From the NCBI RefSeq assembly GCF_012912005.1, contig NZ_JABBEA010000010.1, positions 1 to 64,000 of the forward strand: DNA of 64,000 nucleotides, given 5' to 3'. The notes under the pieces were generated by a model. It was not told the origin of the DNA, searched no databases, and worked only from the letters and a program-made list of their open reading frames with translations. Position 1 is the stretch's first letter; the number at the start of each line of letters is the position of its first letter. This document shows, piece by piece, positions 1 through 7,666 of this stretch. The translations under genes and the position numbers were made by a program. The stretch is from Paenibacillus sp. SZ31 (GTDB lineage: Bacteria > Bacillota > Bacilli > Paenibacillales > Paenibacillaceae).

Positions 1-85
1 TATGCTCGTATGCTCGTATGCTCGTATGCTCGTATGCTCGTATGCTCGTATGCTCGTATGCTCGTATGCTCGTATGCTCGTATGC
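1..85. repeat. 8-bp tandem repeat array (TATGCTCG), truncated by window edge
   Basis: About 10.6 perfect head-to-tail copies of TATGCTCG run from the first base to about position 85, so the array probably continues to the left of the window. All visible copies appear identical. The unit is 8 bp, so in any reading frame it encodes an 8-residue repeat (for example MLVCSYAR) over 24 bp, and the array is open in at least one frame. I regard this as an intergenic satellite rather than coding DNA, because the protein-like region downstream starts at its own ribosome binding site. Confidence 0.95.
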
Positions 86-214
86 AACAGTTTACCGCTC
101 CCCCCAAAGGAAAGCAAAGTCCATCCTGTGAAAATGCATCAACAAGACTGCACCAAGCACACAATAGTTTCATCCCTTAACTTCTATAAAAATGTCCGAT
201 TCCAGAAAAACCTA

Positions 215-223
215 TGTTATAAT
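215..223 (+). promoter_or_regulatory. Extended -10 promoter element upstream of small membrane protein
   Basis: TGTTATAAT contains a perfect -10 hexamer TATAAT (218-223) with an upstream TG. No good -35 hexamer is seen 17 bp upstream, which is typical of extended -10 promoters. It lies about 58 bp before the start codon at 281. Confidence 0.45.
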
Positions 224-280
224 CAGTTATTATGTTATTCCAATTATTCAGTGAATATTAATACAGAAAGGTGTTCATGC

Positions 281-556
281 ATGCTTGCAATTCTACTCTT
301 GGGTTCACTTCTGCTCTTTAGTTTTTTATGGTACACCATTTATTGTGTCTCCAGACGATCTAACGATCCTGATCGATCAACAAAGCTAGTCCTACAAATT
401 ATTTTATTTATTTCAATACTAACTTTAATTATACAGGACTACATTCTAAAAGAAGATCCTTATAACAGCACTATAATTGTAGTTCTAATCATAACTTTAA
501 TATTCATCAGCTCTTTTAAGGATAAAAGTAAAAGCACCGCGGATAAAAATACATAA
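281..556 (+). CDS. Small three-helix membrane protein of unknown function
   Basis: A 91-residue protein with three hydrophobic stretches: about residues 2-22 (LAILLLGSLLLFSFLWY...), 36-55 and 65-80. They are separated by a short polar loop and the tail is lysine-rich, so it should be an integral membrane protein. The ATG at 281 is chosen because AGAAAGGTG ends about 7 bases upstream and TATAAT lies further up. The same frame stays open back through the 8-bp repeats, which I treat as chance. The base composition is AT-richer than the surrounding genes, which may mean it is an accessory gene. I recognise no family. It stands alone, facing away from the window edge. Confidence 0.6.
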   Translation: MLAILLLGSLLLFSFLWYTIYCVSRRSNDPDRSTKLVLQIILFISILTLIIQDYILKEDPYNSTIIVVLIITLIFISSFKDKSKSTADKNT

Positions 557-603
557 ACTTTCGATTTCAAACCCAACTAAAACCTTCTTCATCCCTATCT
601 CCA

Positions 604-652
604 CCAAAAAAAGGGGTGTTCCATTAGTCAGATGACTTAATGGAACACCCCT
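604..652 (-). terminator. Strong palindromic terminator
   Basis: A near-perfect 20-bp stem with a 2-base loop (AAGGGGTGTTCC... at 611 pairing with ...GGAACACCCCTT ending at 652) is followed on the minus strand by a T run (606-612 read in reverse). It would end transcription from the SpoVIF-like gene, and as a hairpin may also block read-through from the small membrane protein. Confidence 0.8.
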
Positions 653-710
653 TCCTAAATTACCAAACAATCATTCGATGTAATTTTGGCTTTATAAAAT
701 GAACTCCAGC

Positions 711-896
711 TACACAGTAACGGAGAGTGCAGAACCAATCTGAAGAAGCGAAGCTAAAAGCTTTCTGAAAGAAAGCTACTTCGTAAGCATCATCTCGCCT
801 TTATCCCCGGATTTTACCCTTTAGAAAAGGGAATCAAAAAAATCCGGGGATAACAGCGATCGAAAGATGGTACTGCACTCGTAGTGCCCCCGTGTA
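711..896. repeat. 186-bp intergenic palindromic element with imperfect terminal inverted repeats
   Basis: The two ends are imperfect inverted repeats (TACAC...GAGTGCAG.ACCA.TCT on the left, its reverse complement ending at 896). Inside are two hairpins: a perfect 7-bp stem AGCTTTC/GAAAGCT at 759-777, and a 13-bp stem TTATCCCCGGATT (801-813) with AATCCGGGGATAA (841-853) that encloses a second stem CCCTTT/AAAGGG (817-831). There is no open reading frame of note. The architecture suggests a MITE- or REP-like unit, or a structured RNA. No second copy was noticed in the window. Confidence 0.7.
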
Positions 897-935
897 AACA
901 AAGCTCTTTAACCCACCCAACATTACATCGAATCC

Positions 936-1223
936 CTACCTAAACATCCCCCACAGCTTAATCAAATGAAACGTATTGTTTGGATCAATCTTCTGCGCGA
1001 GCACAAAAGCAACAAACTGCTCCTCCTGAGCTGTAGAGAAATTCTCATTCATAATGACTGCCGAAGACTTGACCAACCTTCTGACCTTGGCCTTATCTTG
1101 CAGATCAGACTTGGTCACGCCATCAATCAACTTTTTGATACGCTCTTTGACAGCGGGATTTTTCATCTTTAATTTGATCCGCTCCACCAGCTGCGGACTG
1201 ATTCCATATTGTTGGTAACCCAA
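936..1223 (-). CDS. spoVIF: SpoVIF-like sporulation protein
   Basis: A 95-residue charged, helical protein. The middle (residues about 30-75, with TKSDLQDKAKVRRLVK and a following ENFSTAQEEQFVAFVL) matches the pattern of SpoVIF/YjcC, which acts with GerE in late mother-cell spore coat assembly. The assignment is by pattern and is moderate. The open frame extends to a GTG at 1235, but that GTG is the end of the Shine-Dalgarno GGGAGGTG. The TTG at 1223 sits 9 bases after it and gives MGYQQYGISPQLVERIK, so TTG is chosen. It follows recG on the same strand after a 114-bp gap, in the place fapR occupies in B. subtilis. Confidence 0.6.
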   Translation of the reverse strand: MGYQQYGISPQLVERIKLKMKNPAVKERIKKLIDGVTKSDLQDKAKVRRLVKSSAVIMNENFSTAQEEQFVAFVLAQKIDPNNTFHLIKLWGMFR

Positions 1224-1337
1224 AACGTACAGCACCTCCCAAAGAATAAACTCACTTCTTATTCATATGTCGGGAGGGCTTGTACACTTGTCTTTTTTTA
1301 CAAAGGTAATACGAAAAACCAGTCGCCATGGGCAGCT

Positions 1338-3383
1338 TTAGTCAATCAGATCACCTTTAAATACTTGCTGTTGCTGTAGAAAATCACGCAGAGGTGTATA
1401 GTCCACAGACGTCCAGAAATCCGCTTCTGCAATCAACTGGGATACATCATCTCTGGCCTGTTCCAACACAGCAAAATCAGCAACCATGTCGGCAAGACGG
1501 AACTCGGGCAATCCGCTCTGTTTTGTACCAAAGAAATCACCTGGACCCCGAAGATCCAGATCCCGACGCGATACTTCGAATCCATCCTCGGTTTCCGTCA
1601 TGACCTTCATCCGCTCCTGTCCAACCTCCGTCTTGGGATCAGCAATGAGTACACAATAGGATGCATGGGCCCCACGACCAACCCGACCACGAAGCTGATG
1701 CAGCTGGGATAGACCGAAACGATCCGCATCCATAATGACCATTAACGTGGCATTCGGCACATCGACCCCAACCTCCACAACGGTAGTCGAGACGAGAAGC
1801 TGAATATCATTGCTGTAGAAGTCACGCATCATCTCTTCTTTCTCCGCAGCCGTCATCCGTCCGTGCAACAGACCTACACGATATTTCGGAAAGTTCTGCT
1901 GCATCTGCACATGCAGATCAATGGCATTCTGCACATCAAGCTTCTCCGACTCTTCAATAAGGGGACAGATCAGATAAGCCTGACGGCCCTGATCCACTTC
2001 TCTGGAAATAAACCCGAGCACCCGCTCCATCATATCGTGCTTGACCCAATACGTAGAGATCGGAATCCGTCCCTTCGGACGTTCTGAGATCGTGGATACT
2101 TCTATGTCACCAAAAGCCGTAATGGCAAGTGTCCGTGGAATTGGCGTAGCCGTCATCGTTAACACATCTGGATTATATCCTTTGCGTCGTAAAACGCTGC
2201 GCTGATTCACCCCGAAGCGATGCTGCTCGTCCGTCACCACAAGACCCAGATCACGGAAGAAAACATCTTCCTGAATCAGGGCGTGTGTACCCACCACGAT
2301 ATCAATCATGCCCATTTGCAACGAGGCGATCAGATCTTTACGTTTACGGCCATTTACACTGCCTGTTAACAGCCCTACGGTTACCCCAAATGGTTCAAAC
2401 AGCTTTTGCAGTGAGCGCATATGCTGCTCCGCCAGAATCTCCGTAGGCACCATCAGAGCCCCCTGAAAACCGGATCGAACAGTTGTGTATAGCGCAATCG
2501 CCGCAATAACCGTTTTACCCGAACCTACATCGCCCTGCAATAACCGGTTCATTGCATAGGGCGAACGCATATCATGCAAAATTTCAAGCTCCACCTTTTT
2601 CTGAGCATCTGTCAGTTCAAAAGGTAAGCTACGTACAAACTCGCGAATCGTCGTATTATCCGTAGTATGTACCACGCCATCCATGCGATTTCGATTCAAC
2701 GCACGATAAGCCTGCATTTTCAACTGGAATAGAAACAGCTCTTCATACACCATCCGCTGTCTCGCCTGCTGACCTTCCCGGTTGTCCTGCGGACGATGAA
2801 TCCCCGCAATTGCCTGCTTGCGTGGCATCAAACTGTATTTCTTCATCAACGATTGGGGCAGAATCTCGGGAATCATATCACCGAATTGAACTAACCCCTG
2901 ATTAATCGTTTTGCGCATCCATTGTTGCGTCAGTTTTCCGGTTACCGAATATACAGGTTGCAGTGTGCCTGAACGCCCGTCCCCTTTATCCGGGAATTCC
3001 GAGTCAGTCACCGTCATCTGCATACGCTTTTGTTCCCATTTCCCTGTGATCACAATCTCCCGATTGGGGGTAAGCTGTTCTTTGAGAAAATGGCGATTGA
3101 ACCAGGTGGCGGTAATCATCCACTCTTCCGTCATGATCTTACAGGTGAGACGGGACTTTTTGCCGTATCGTTGTAATACAGGAATACCCATTACCTGTCC
3201 CTGGACCGTAATCTTGTCCCCATCCTTCACTTCACTAAGGGAACGCAGACGATAATCCTCATAACGGAACGGATAATATTCAAGCAGGTCTTTAACAGTA
3301 GAGATGCCAAAGGCGTGAAGCTCTCCCTCTTTGAGAGCACTCACGCCGTTAATTTGCTTAACTGATATTTCTTCCAATTTCAT
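1338..3383 (-). CDS. recG: ATP-dependent DNA helicase RecG
   Basis: RecG remodels stalled replication forks and branch-migrates Holliday junctions. The 681-residue protein has an N-terminal wedge/OB-fold region (about 60-160), then a superfamily 2 helicase core: Walker A GDVGSGKT, DEQH box, TATPIPRTLA motif III, and QLRGRVGRG motif VI, ending with the RecG C-terminal region. Length fits the family. The ATG at 3383 is chosen because GAGGG precedes it; the longer frame starting at 3443 would overlap degV. It is the third gene of the fakA-degV-recG run, 10 bp after degV. Confidence 0.97.
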   Translation of the reverse strand: MKLEEISVKQINGVSALKEGELHAFGISTVKDLLEYYPFRYEDYRLRSLSEVKDGDKITVQGQVMGIPVLQRYGKKSRLTCKIMTEEWMITATWFNRHFLKEQLTPNREIVITGKWEQKRMQMTVTDSEFPDKGDGRSGTLQPVYSVTGKLTQQWMRKTINQGLVQFGDMIPEILPQSLMKKYSLMPRKQAIAGIHRPQDNREGQQARQRMVYEELFLFQLKMQAYRALNRNRMDGVVHTTDNTTIREFVRSLPFELTDAQKKVELEILHDMRSPYAMNRLLQGDVGSGKTVIAAIALYTTVRSGFQGALMVPTEILAEQHMRSLQKLFEPFGVTVGLLTGSVNGRKRKDLIASLQMGMIDIVVGTHALIQEDVFFRDLGLVVTDEQHRFGVNQRSVLRRKGYNPDVLTMTATPIPRTLAITAFGDIEVSTISERPKGRIPISTYWVKHDMMERVLGFISREVDQGRQAYLICPLIEESEKLDVQNAIDLHVQMQQNFPKYRVGLLHGRMTAAEKEEMMRDFYSNDIQLLVSTTVVEVGVDVPNATLMVIMDADRFGLSQLHQLRGRVGRGAHASYCVLIADPKTEVGQERMKVMTETEDGFEVSRRDLDLRGPGDFFGTKQSGLPEFRLADMVADFAVLEQARDDVSQLIAEADFWTSVDYTPLRDFLQQQQVFKGDLID

Positions 3384-3393
3384 GTCTAATCCC

Positions 3394-4257
3394 TCATTCC
3401 GGAACAGGCCACATAAAGATCGCAATGACACCCGGTCCAACATGACTGCCTATTACGGCTCCAATATTGGTATAGATCACTTCATTCAGTGTAAAATGAC
3501 CACGCAGCTGCTCTGCACAAGCGATCGCTGATCCCGGGTCAGCGGTATGACCTACCGCCAGGTTAACCCGTTTGCCTGCAAGATCCTTCTGGAACAGTTC
3601 AATAATGCGTGCCATTGCTTTTTTATGACCTCTGACTTTCTCAACTGCGTAGATCACGCCTTCTTCATCAATAGACAGGATCGGCTTAATGTTAAGCAGC
3701 GTTCCCAAGATGGCTGAAGCTTTGCCGATCCGACCACCCTTTTGCAGATACTCAAGGGTATCCACGAGAAAGAACAATTTACGAGATTGTTGCATCCCTT
3801 CAATAGCGGTAGCGATTTCGGCTGCTGACTTGCCCTGTTCGGCAAGTTCAGCAGCCTGTACTACCATCAGACCGTATCCATACGATGCTGACTTCGAATC
3901 CAGCACGGTGATGTCACCCTCACGCTCCAGCAAAGACTTGCCGAGCATGGCCGATTGATAGGTACCACTCATGCCGGATGACAGGTGGATCGATACAATC
4001 GGACGTTCGGGGTTCTCATCAAGCAGTGCTTGATATACATTCATGAAATCGGTTGGAGATGGCTGTGAAGTTGTAGGCAACACAGATACCTTCTTCAATT
4101 TTTCATAGAACTGTTCCGAAGTCAGATCAACGCCGTCCGCATACGTTTCTTCCCCGAACAGAACACGCAGCGGAACAATGTGAACCCCGTATTTGCGAAT
4201 GAGTTCTTCTGGAATATCTGCCGTACTGTCCGTTACAATTGCAACCTTGTGGCTCAT
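3394..4257 (-). CDS. degV: DegV family fatty-acid-binding protein
   Basis: DegV/FakB proteins bind a free fatty acid and present it to the kinase FakA. The 287-residue product starts with MSHKVAIVTDSTADIPEEL, the classical DegV opening, and carries the HLSSGMSGTYQSA segment with the conserved SSxxSGTYxS lipid-carboxylate contact and a C-terminal GxVIGSHVGPG loop. The ATG at 4257 follows AGGAGGAG by 5 bases. It lies directly downstream of the FakA homologue, which supports a kinase/binding-protein pair feeding exogenous or recycled fatty acids into phospholipid synthesis. A repeat half-palindrome fills the 75-bp gap to fakA. Confidence 0.92.
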   Translation of the reverse strand: MSHKVAIVTDSTADIPEELIRKYGVHIVPLRVLFGEETYADGVDLTSEQFYEKLKKVSVLPTTSQPSPTDFMNVYQALLDENPERPIVSIHLSSGMSGTYQSAMLGKSLLEREGDITVLDSKSASYGYGLMVVQAAELAEQGKSAAEIATAIEGMQQSRKLFFLVDTLEYLQKGGRIGKASAILGTLLNIKPILSIDEEGVIYAVEKVRGHKKAMARIIELFQKDLAGKRVNLAVGHTADPGSAIACAEQLRGHFTLNEVIYTNIGAVIGSHVGPGVIAIFMWPVPE

Positions 4258-4293
4258 GACTCTCCTCCTCTTCGCTAAAGTGCTATAGTGCAT

Positions 4294-4330
4294 GTTCAAG
4301 CAGTCAATTGGAGACTTTTTGAACAACCTC
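4294..4330. repeat. Dispersed palindromic repeat, copy 1 (degV-fakA gap)
   Basis: GTTCAAGCAGTC (4294-4305) and GACTTTTTGAAC (4313-4324) form an imperfect inverted repeat, and the right arm continues as GACTTTTTGAACAACCTC (4313-4330). The same 18-mer occurs at 38693-38710 and 57763-57780, always between genes. Confidence 0.75.
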
Positions 4331-4332
4331 TA

Positions 4333-6144
4333 TTAGGACTCCACGGAGAACAAGTAATAGTACACAGGCTGTCCTCCAAGATGTACCTCTACCTCAGCAT
4401 CAGGATACTGTTCTTCAAGCCATGCAGCGAGGGCAGCGGTAACCTCAGGGTCAGCTTCTTCCCCTTCAAGGATCGTCACCACTTCATCTCCACTCTCCAT
4501 CATCTGCTTGAGCAGACCTTCACATGCTTGAAGCATGGTTTCATCCGTCGCTACAATTTTGGAGTTATGAATACCGATATAGTGCCCCGCCTTAATATCT
4601 AATTCATCGTATTGCGTATCGCGAACCGCATGAGTCACTTGACCGGATTGCACCCGGCTAATCGCCTCGAGCATCTGGTCACGGTTCGTTTCTGCAGACT
4701 CATCCTCTTGGAAAGCAAAAGCCGCAGCCATTCCCTGTGGAATCGTCTTGCTTGGAATGACCGTAATCCGACGCTCGTCTTCAAGCAATTCACGAGCCTG
4801 CTCAGCAGCCAGTACAATGTTAGAATTGTTCGGGAGTATAAATACCTGCTCCGCAGCAATGGAACGAACGGCTTTCACAAAATCCTCCGTACTTGGATTC
4901 ATCGTCTGTCCACCAGACAGAACGACATCGACGCCAAGACTTTGGAAGATCTCTGCAATACCATCACCGGAGGATACCGCAATAAAACCGTACGGTGCCA
5001 TCTCATCCGCAGGAAGCACAGCCTCTTCAAGGCTACGCGCTGCCTCAGGTGGAATCTCTGCAAACAATTCAGGTGAAGGAGCAATGTCCATACCTGCCGT
5101 CAGGAGATCCCGATGCTGTTCACGCATATTGAGAATATGAATCTGTGTGATTTCACCATATTGAAGTGCCAGGTTTAAAACATCCCCTGGTGTCTTGGAA
5201 TGGACATGAACTTTGATCACTTCATCATCGGCAATGATAATGATTGAATCCCCATTTACTGACAACGCTTTCCGGAATGCTTCGTCATCGAATGCCACTC
5301 CTGCGTTCTCTCCAAGCTCACGATTAATGAAGAATTCCATGTCATACAGGAATTCAATATCTTCCGTTTCCAATCTCGCCTGAGCGGACAACGGCATCTC
5401 TGGTGCAATCACCTGCTGCTGTGCAGGTTTCTTGACAACCACTTCTGCCAGTGCAGCCGGTTTCAAAGCAGATGCTGCCACGGATGGAGATACTTCTTTC
5501 TTCAGAGAAGTACGATTCACTCCGTCACTTTGAAGCAATACTTCCATAAAGCCCTCGTAGATATATACAAGCCCCTGACCACCTGAATCCACAACACCAA
5601 CCTGTTTCAGTACAGGCAGCAATTCCGGAGTCATTGCCAGTGCTTCTTTTGCTTTTAACAAAACTTCATTCATTAATTCAGTAATATCATTCGTCCGTCT
5701 TGCGTAGTAATTGGCATGTTTAGCCGCTTCCTTGGCTACGGTAAGAATGGTCCCTTCAACGGGCTTTACGACAGCTTTGTAAGCTGCATCAACACCGTTC
5801 TGCAGGGCTGCTGCGAATTGGAGCGTATTCAGTTCCTCATAGGGAGCAGCTGAACGACTAAATCCACGGAACAATTGCGATAGAATAACTCCCGAATTTC
5901 CCCGTGCGCCCATAAGCAAGCCTTTCGATAAAATACCGGCAGCTTCGCCGATGGAGGCAGAACTTTTTCTTTTAATCTCTGCAACTCCTGCACTCATTGT
6001 CAAATTCATGTTCGTTCCCGTGTCACCATCCGGCACAGGGAAAACATTCAGGGAATTGACGTGCTCTGCATGCTGTCCAAGTTGTTCCGCTCCGGCAAGT
6101 ACCATTGCGGTGAAATCTGTTCCATTTAAAGAACGTATACTCAA
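4333..6144 (-). CDS. fakA: Fatty acid kinase catalytic subunit (DAK2/DhaL domain protein, YloV)
   Basis: FakA phosphorylates fatty acids held by FakB/DegV proteins to acyl-phosphates for PlsX/PlsY. The 603-residue product has an N-terminal DhaL kinase domain with the magnesium-binding loop VPDGDTGTNMN (about residue 40) and the RGNSGVILSQL segment, then a variable Ala/Pro-rich linker (about 215-250), a middle domain and a C-terminal DegV-like domain. The TTG at 6144 is taken as start because GAAGGGGA lies 8 bases upstream and the resulting MSIRSLNG closely resembles the B. subtilis YloV opening. A longer frame to 6210 lacks a ribosome binding site. First gene of the fakA-degV-recG cluster. 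Confidence 0.92.
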   Translation of the reverse strand: MSIRSLNGTDFTAMVLAGAEQLGQHAEHVNSLNVFPVPDGDTGTNMNLTMSAGVAEIKRKSSASIGEAAGILSKGLLMGARGNSGVILSQLFRGFSRSAAPYEELNTLQFAAALQNGVDAAYKAVVKPVEGTILTVAKEAAKHANYYARRTNDITELMNEVLLKAKEALAMTPELLPVLKQVGVVDSGGQGLVYIYEGFMEVLLQSDGVNRTSLKKEVSPSVAASALKPAALAEVVVKKPAQQQVIAPEMPLSAQARLETEDIEFLYDMEFFINRELGENAGVAFDDEAFRKALSVNGDSIIIIADDEVIKVHVHSKTPGDVLNLALQYGEITQIHILNMREQHRDLLTAGMDIAPSPELFAEIPPEAARSLEEAVLPADEMAPYGFIAVSSGDGIAEIFQSLGVDVVLSGGQTMNPSTEDFVKAVRSIAAEQVFILPNNSNIVLAAEQARELLEDERRITVIPSKTIPQGMAAAFAFQEDESAETNRDQMLEAISRVQSGQVTHAVRDTQYDELDIKAGHYIGIHNSKIVATDETMLQACEGLLKQMMESGDEVVTILEGEEADPEVTAALAAWLEEQYPDAEVEVHLGGQPVYYYLFSVES

Positions 6145-6206
6145 GTGAGAATTCCCCTTCCTAGCTTGATACACGAACACCTTGCACCAAGATGTGTCTG
6201 GTCTGT

Positions 6207-6380
6207 TCATGCGCTAACGCGGACTGCGTTATTCTTCGTCCATACCTTGTCCGGCACAGGCATACAATACATAATGTCAGCCGGATTAACGGTCTGGGCG
6301 GCCGGGCTACCAATATCCTGCACTCTCTGCACCCCTAACTTCGGGGCATACGGATATGCACCGGTATCAAGAGCCGGCAT
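6207..6380 (-). CDS. Possible 57-residue protein upstream of fakA (uncertain)
   Basis: The only reasonable minus-strand frame in the rpmB-fakA gap encodes MPALDTGAYPYAPKLGVQRV... and ends ...NNAVRVSA 62 bp before the fakA start. Codon use is plausible and the frame stays open about 26 codons further upstream, but there is no ATG there and no convincing ribosome binding site before 6380. It does not resemble YloU/Asp23, which occupies this position in B. subtilis. It may be a real small gene with an unusual start, a remnant, or chance within a structured leader. Confidence 0.3.
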   Translation of the reverse strand: MPALDTGAYPYAPKLGVQRVQDIGSPAAQTVNPADIMYCMPVPDKVWTKNNAVRVSA

Positions 6381-6573
6381 GAATGCCGCATGGAGACTGG
6401 TGCCAATGATGGAATGCCGCAGCTCACAGCGTTGCCAAAAAGCAGACCACCGACCTCTAAGTACGGTTTATTCTCCGACTTCCTCGCGGCAACAGCCTGT
6501 TCACCACTGTATTATGGACTATTCAACATTGTACTATATTAGACAGGAGAAATAAATAAAGTTTTTGGATCAG
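6381..6573. other. Gap between fakA side and rpmB promoter; no firm gene
   Basis: No convincing coding frame is seen on either strand. The frame of the possible small gene at 6207-6380 continues to a stop near 6470. A minus-strand TACAAT-like element near 6527-6532 could be a -10 for fakA transcription, but no matching -35 is obvious. Any fakA transcript starting here would carry a long leader. Confidence 0.4.
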
Positions 6574-6603
6574 TTGACGAAGCTTTTTTGATTATGATAT
6601 TAT
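6574..6603 (+). promoter_or_regulatory. SigA-type promoter of rpmB
   Basis: TTGACG (6574-6579) and TATTAT (6598-6603) are separated by 18 bp. The promoter leaves an untranslated leader of about 170 bases before rpmB, which is long for a 62-codon gene and may carry ribosomal-protein feedback control. Confidence 0.65.
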
Positions 6604-6780
6604 ATTCAAGTATTGTTTTATGCAGGTTAAGTAATGGAAATGATCCGGTCATGCCGGCTTAAACAACACCATTAGCTACTGAAACCTGATCTTCTCGGTC
6701 AGGAAGAACAATTTAGTCCTTATGGAATGACTTCTCGTTTCCGAAGGCAACTGGTTATTTTAGGATAGGAGGTGTAATCT

Positions 6781-6969
6781 ATGTCTCGCAAATGTTATGT
6801 GACAGGTAAGAAACCGGGCACCGGTAACCACGTATCCCACGCTAACAACCGTAACCGTCGTACTTGGGGCGTAAACGTTCAGAAGGTCCGCATTCTCGTT
6901 GACGGTAAACCAAAACGTGTATACGTAAGCACCCGTGCACTGAAAGCCGGTAAAGTGACTCGCGTATAA
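6781..6969 (+). CDS. rpmB: 50S ribosomal protein L28
   Basis: The 62-residue basic protein begins MSRKCYVTGKKPGTGNHVSH and matches bacterial L28 of Firmicute length along its whole sequence. It keeps Cys5 but not a full zinc-ribbon set, so it is not the four-cysteine form. GGATAGGAGGTG precedes the ATG at 6781. It is transcribed alone, opposite to both neighbours, from the promoter at 6574 to the terminator at 7001. It is placed between fakA and spoVM as in B. subtilis, but without yloU. Confidence 0.97.
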   Translation: MSRKCYVTGKKPGTGNHVSHANNRNRRTWGVNVQKVRILVDGKPKRVYVSTRALKAGKVTRV

Positions 6970-7000
6970 TCACGCAAAGCTACTATAAATCGGGTAAGCA

Positions 7001-7032
7001 AAAAGCACCTTGTTCCTTGCAGGTGCTTTTTT
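7001..7032 (+). terminator. rpmB terminator
   Basis: AAAAGCACCT and AGGTGCTTTTTT form a 10-bp stem around a 10-base loop, followed by T residues, 31 bp after the rpmB stop. Confidence 0.9.
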
Positions 7033-7163
7033 GGTATTCAAAAAAGGAATACATGAATACGCTCATTAACATGTGAATGGCCGCCGCATGACGCTTCGCA
7101 GGTACGAATTCCAGATAAGCCTGAGCCAAAGCGGCGGTATTCCCTGTTACCTCATCAATCTGA

Positions 7164-7244
7164 TCAGTTCTTTTGAAACGTATTAAGAATCGCCTTTACA
7201 AACCCTCCCAAAAACTTCGGCAGTTTGAATGTGTAAAATTTCAT
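7164..7244 (-). CDS. spoVM: Stage V sporulation protein M (26 residues)
   Basis: SpoVM is a tiny amphipathic helix that recognises the convex outer forespore membrane, anchors SpoIVA and restrains FtsH. The frame encodes MKFYTFKLPKFLGGFVKAIL plus six residues; the B. subtilis peptide differs at only a handful of mostly conservative positions and has the same 26-residue length, with Pro9 conserved. GGGGAGGGTG lies 4 bases before the ATG at 7244. It sits between rpmB and the rpe operon exactly as in B. subtilis and is too short for usual gene calling. Confidence 0.96.
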   Translation of the reverse strand: MKFYTFKLPKFLGGFVKAILNTFQKN

Positions 7245-7317
7245 AATTCACCCTCCCCATCATGCTCATGCGTCCGCCGTATCCTATGCTTCAGGCCTTC
7301 TTTACCTCTAACACGAC

Positions 7318-7352
7318 AAAAAAGGCTACATGAGAAACCTGCTCATGTAACC
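7318..7352 (-). terminator. Terminator of the prpC-prkC-rsgA-rpe operon
   Basis: GGTTACATGAG and CTCATGTAGCC (minus strand) form an 11-bp stem with a T run on the minus strand (7323-7318). It separates the operon from spoVM, which therefore needs its own promoter. Confidence 0.88.
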
Positions 7353-7411
7353 ATATTTATGCGGAACCTTCGATCCCTATTCCACAATGACAAGCCCGAA
7401 GATCAGGTCAT

Positions 7412-7663
7412 TTACGATTGGGTAGGAATATATTGATAGACAGCGATCATGAAAACACTCAGTAAATAATACAGTATGCTGAATATGACAAAAGTAACCC
7501 GATGTCCCGTACGATCAAATTTGCGGAAATACATAATAACAACGCCAACCCCGATCAATGATGTAATGGCGTTATACGGGGATTGAATAACCGCAAACAA
7601 AGCAAGCACAAGTCCCGTCGCGAGACTCGCAGCCATCGTCCACAGCGTCTCCTTGAGGGTCAT
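7412..7663 (-). CDS. Small membrane protein at the end of the prkC operon
   Basis: An 83-residue protein with three probable membrane helices (about 8-27, 29-47 and 55-77) and a short basic loop RKFDRTGHR between the second and third. I do not recognise a family. GGAGG inside the last codons of rpe serves as its ribosome binding site, and only 3 bp separate the rpe stop from its ATG, so the two are translationally linked. In B. subtilis this position between rpe and spoVM is held by thiN, which is absent here. Function unknown. Confidence 0.8.
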   Translation of the reverse strand: MTLKETLWTMAASLATGLVLALFAVIQSPYNAITSLIGVGVVIMYFRKFDRTGHRVTFVIFSILYYLLSVFMIAVYQYIPTQS

Positions 7664-7666
7664 AGA

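Noticed and set aside
1..85. CRISPR array
   Set aside because: The units are 8 bp and contiguous, with no spacers.
2..280. Extension of the small membrane protein through the 8-bp repeats
   Set aside because: The 93 extra residues are repeat-derived or irregular, while a ribosome binding site and -10 element lie just before the ATG at 281.
6145..6555. A 136-codon plus-strand open frame in the rpmB-fakA gap
   Set aside because: No ribosome binding site, unnatural composition (Cys, His, Arg-rich), and it begins opposite the fakA start.
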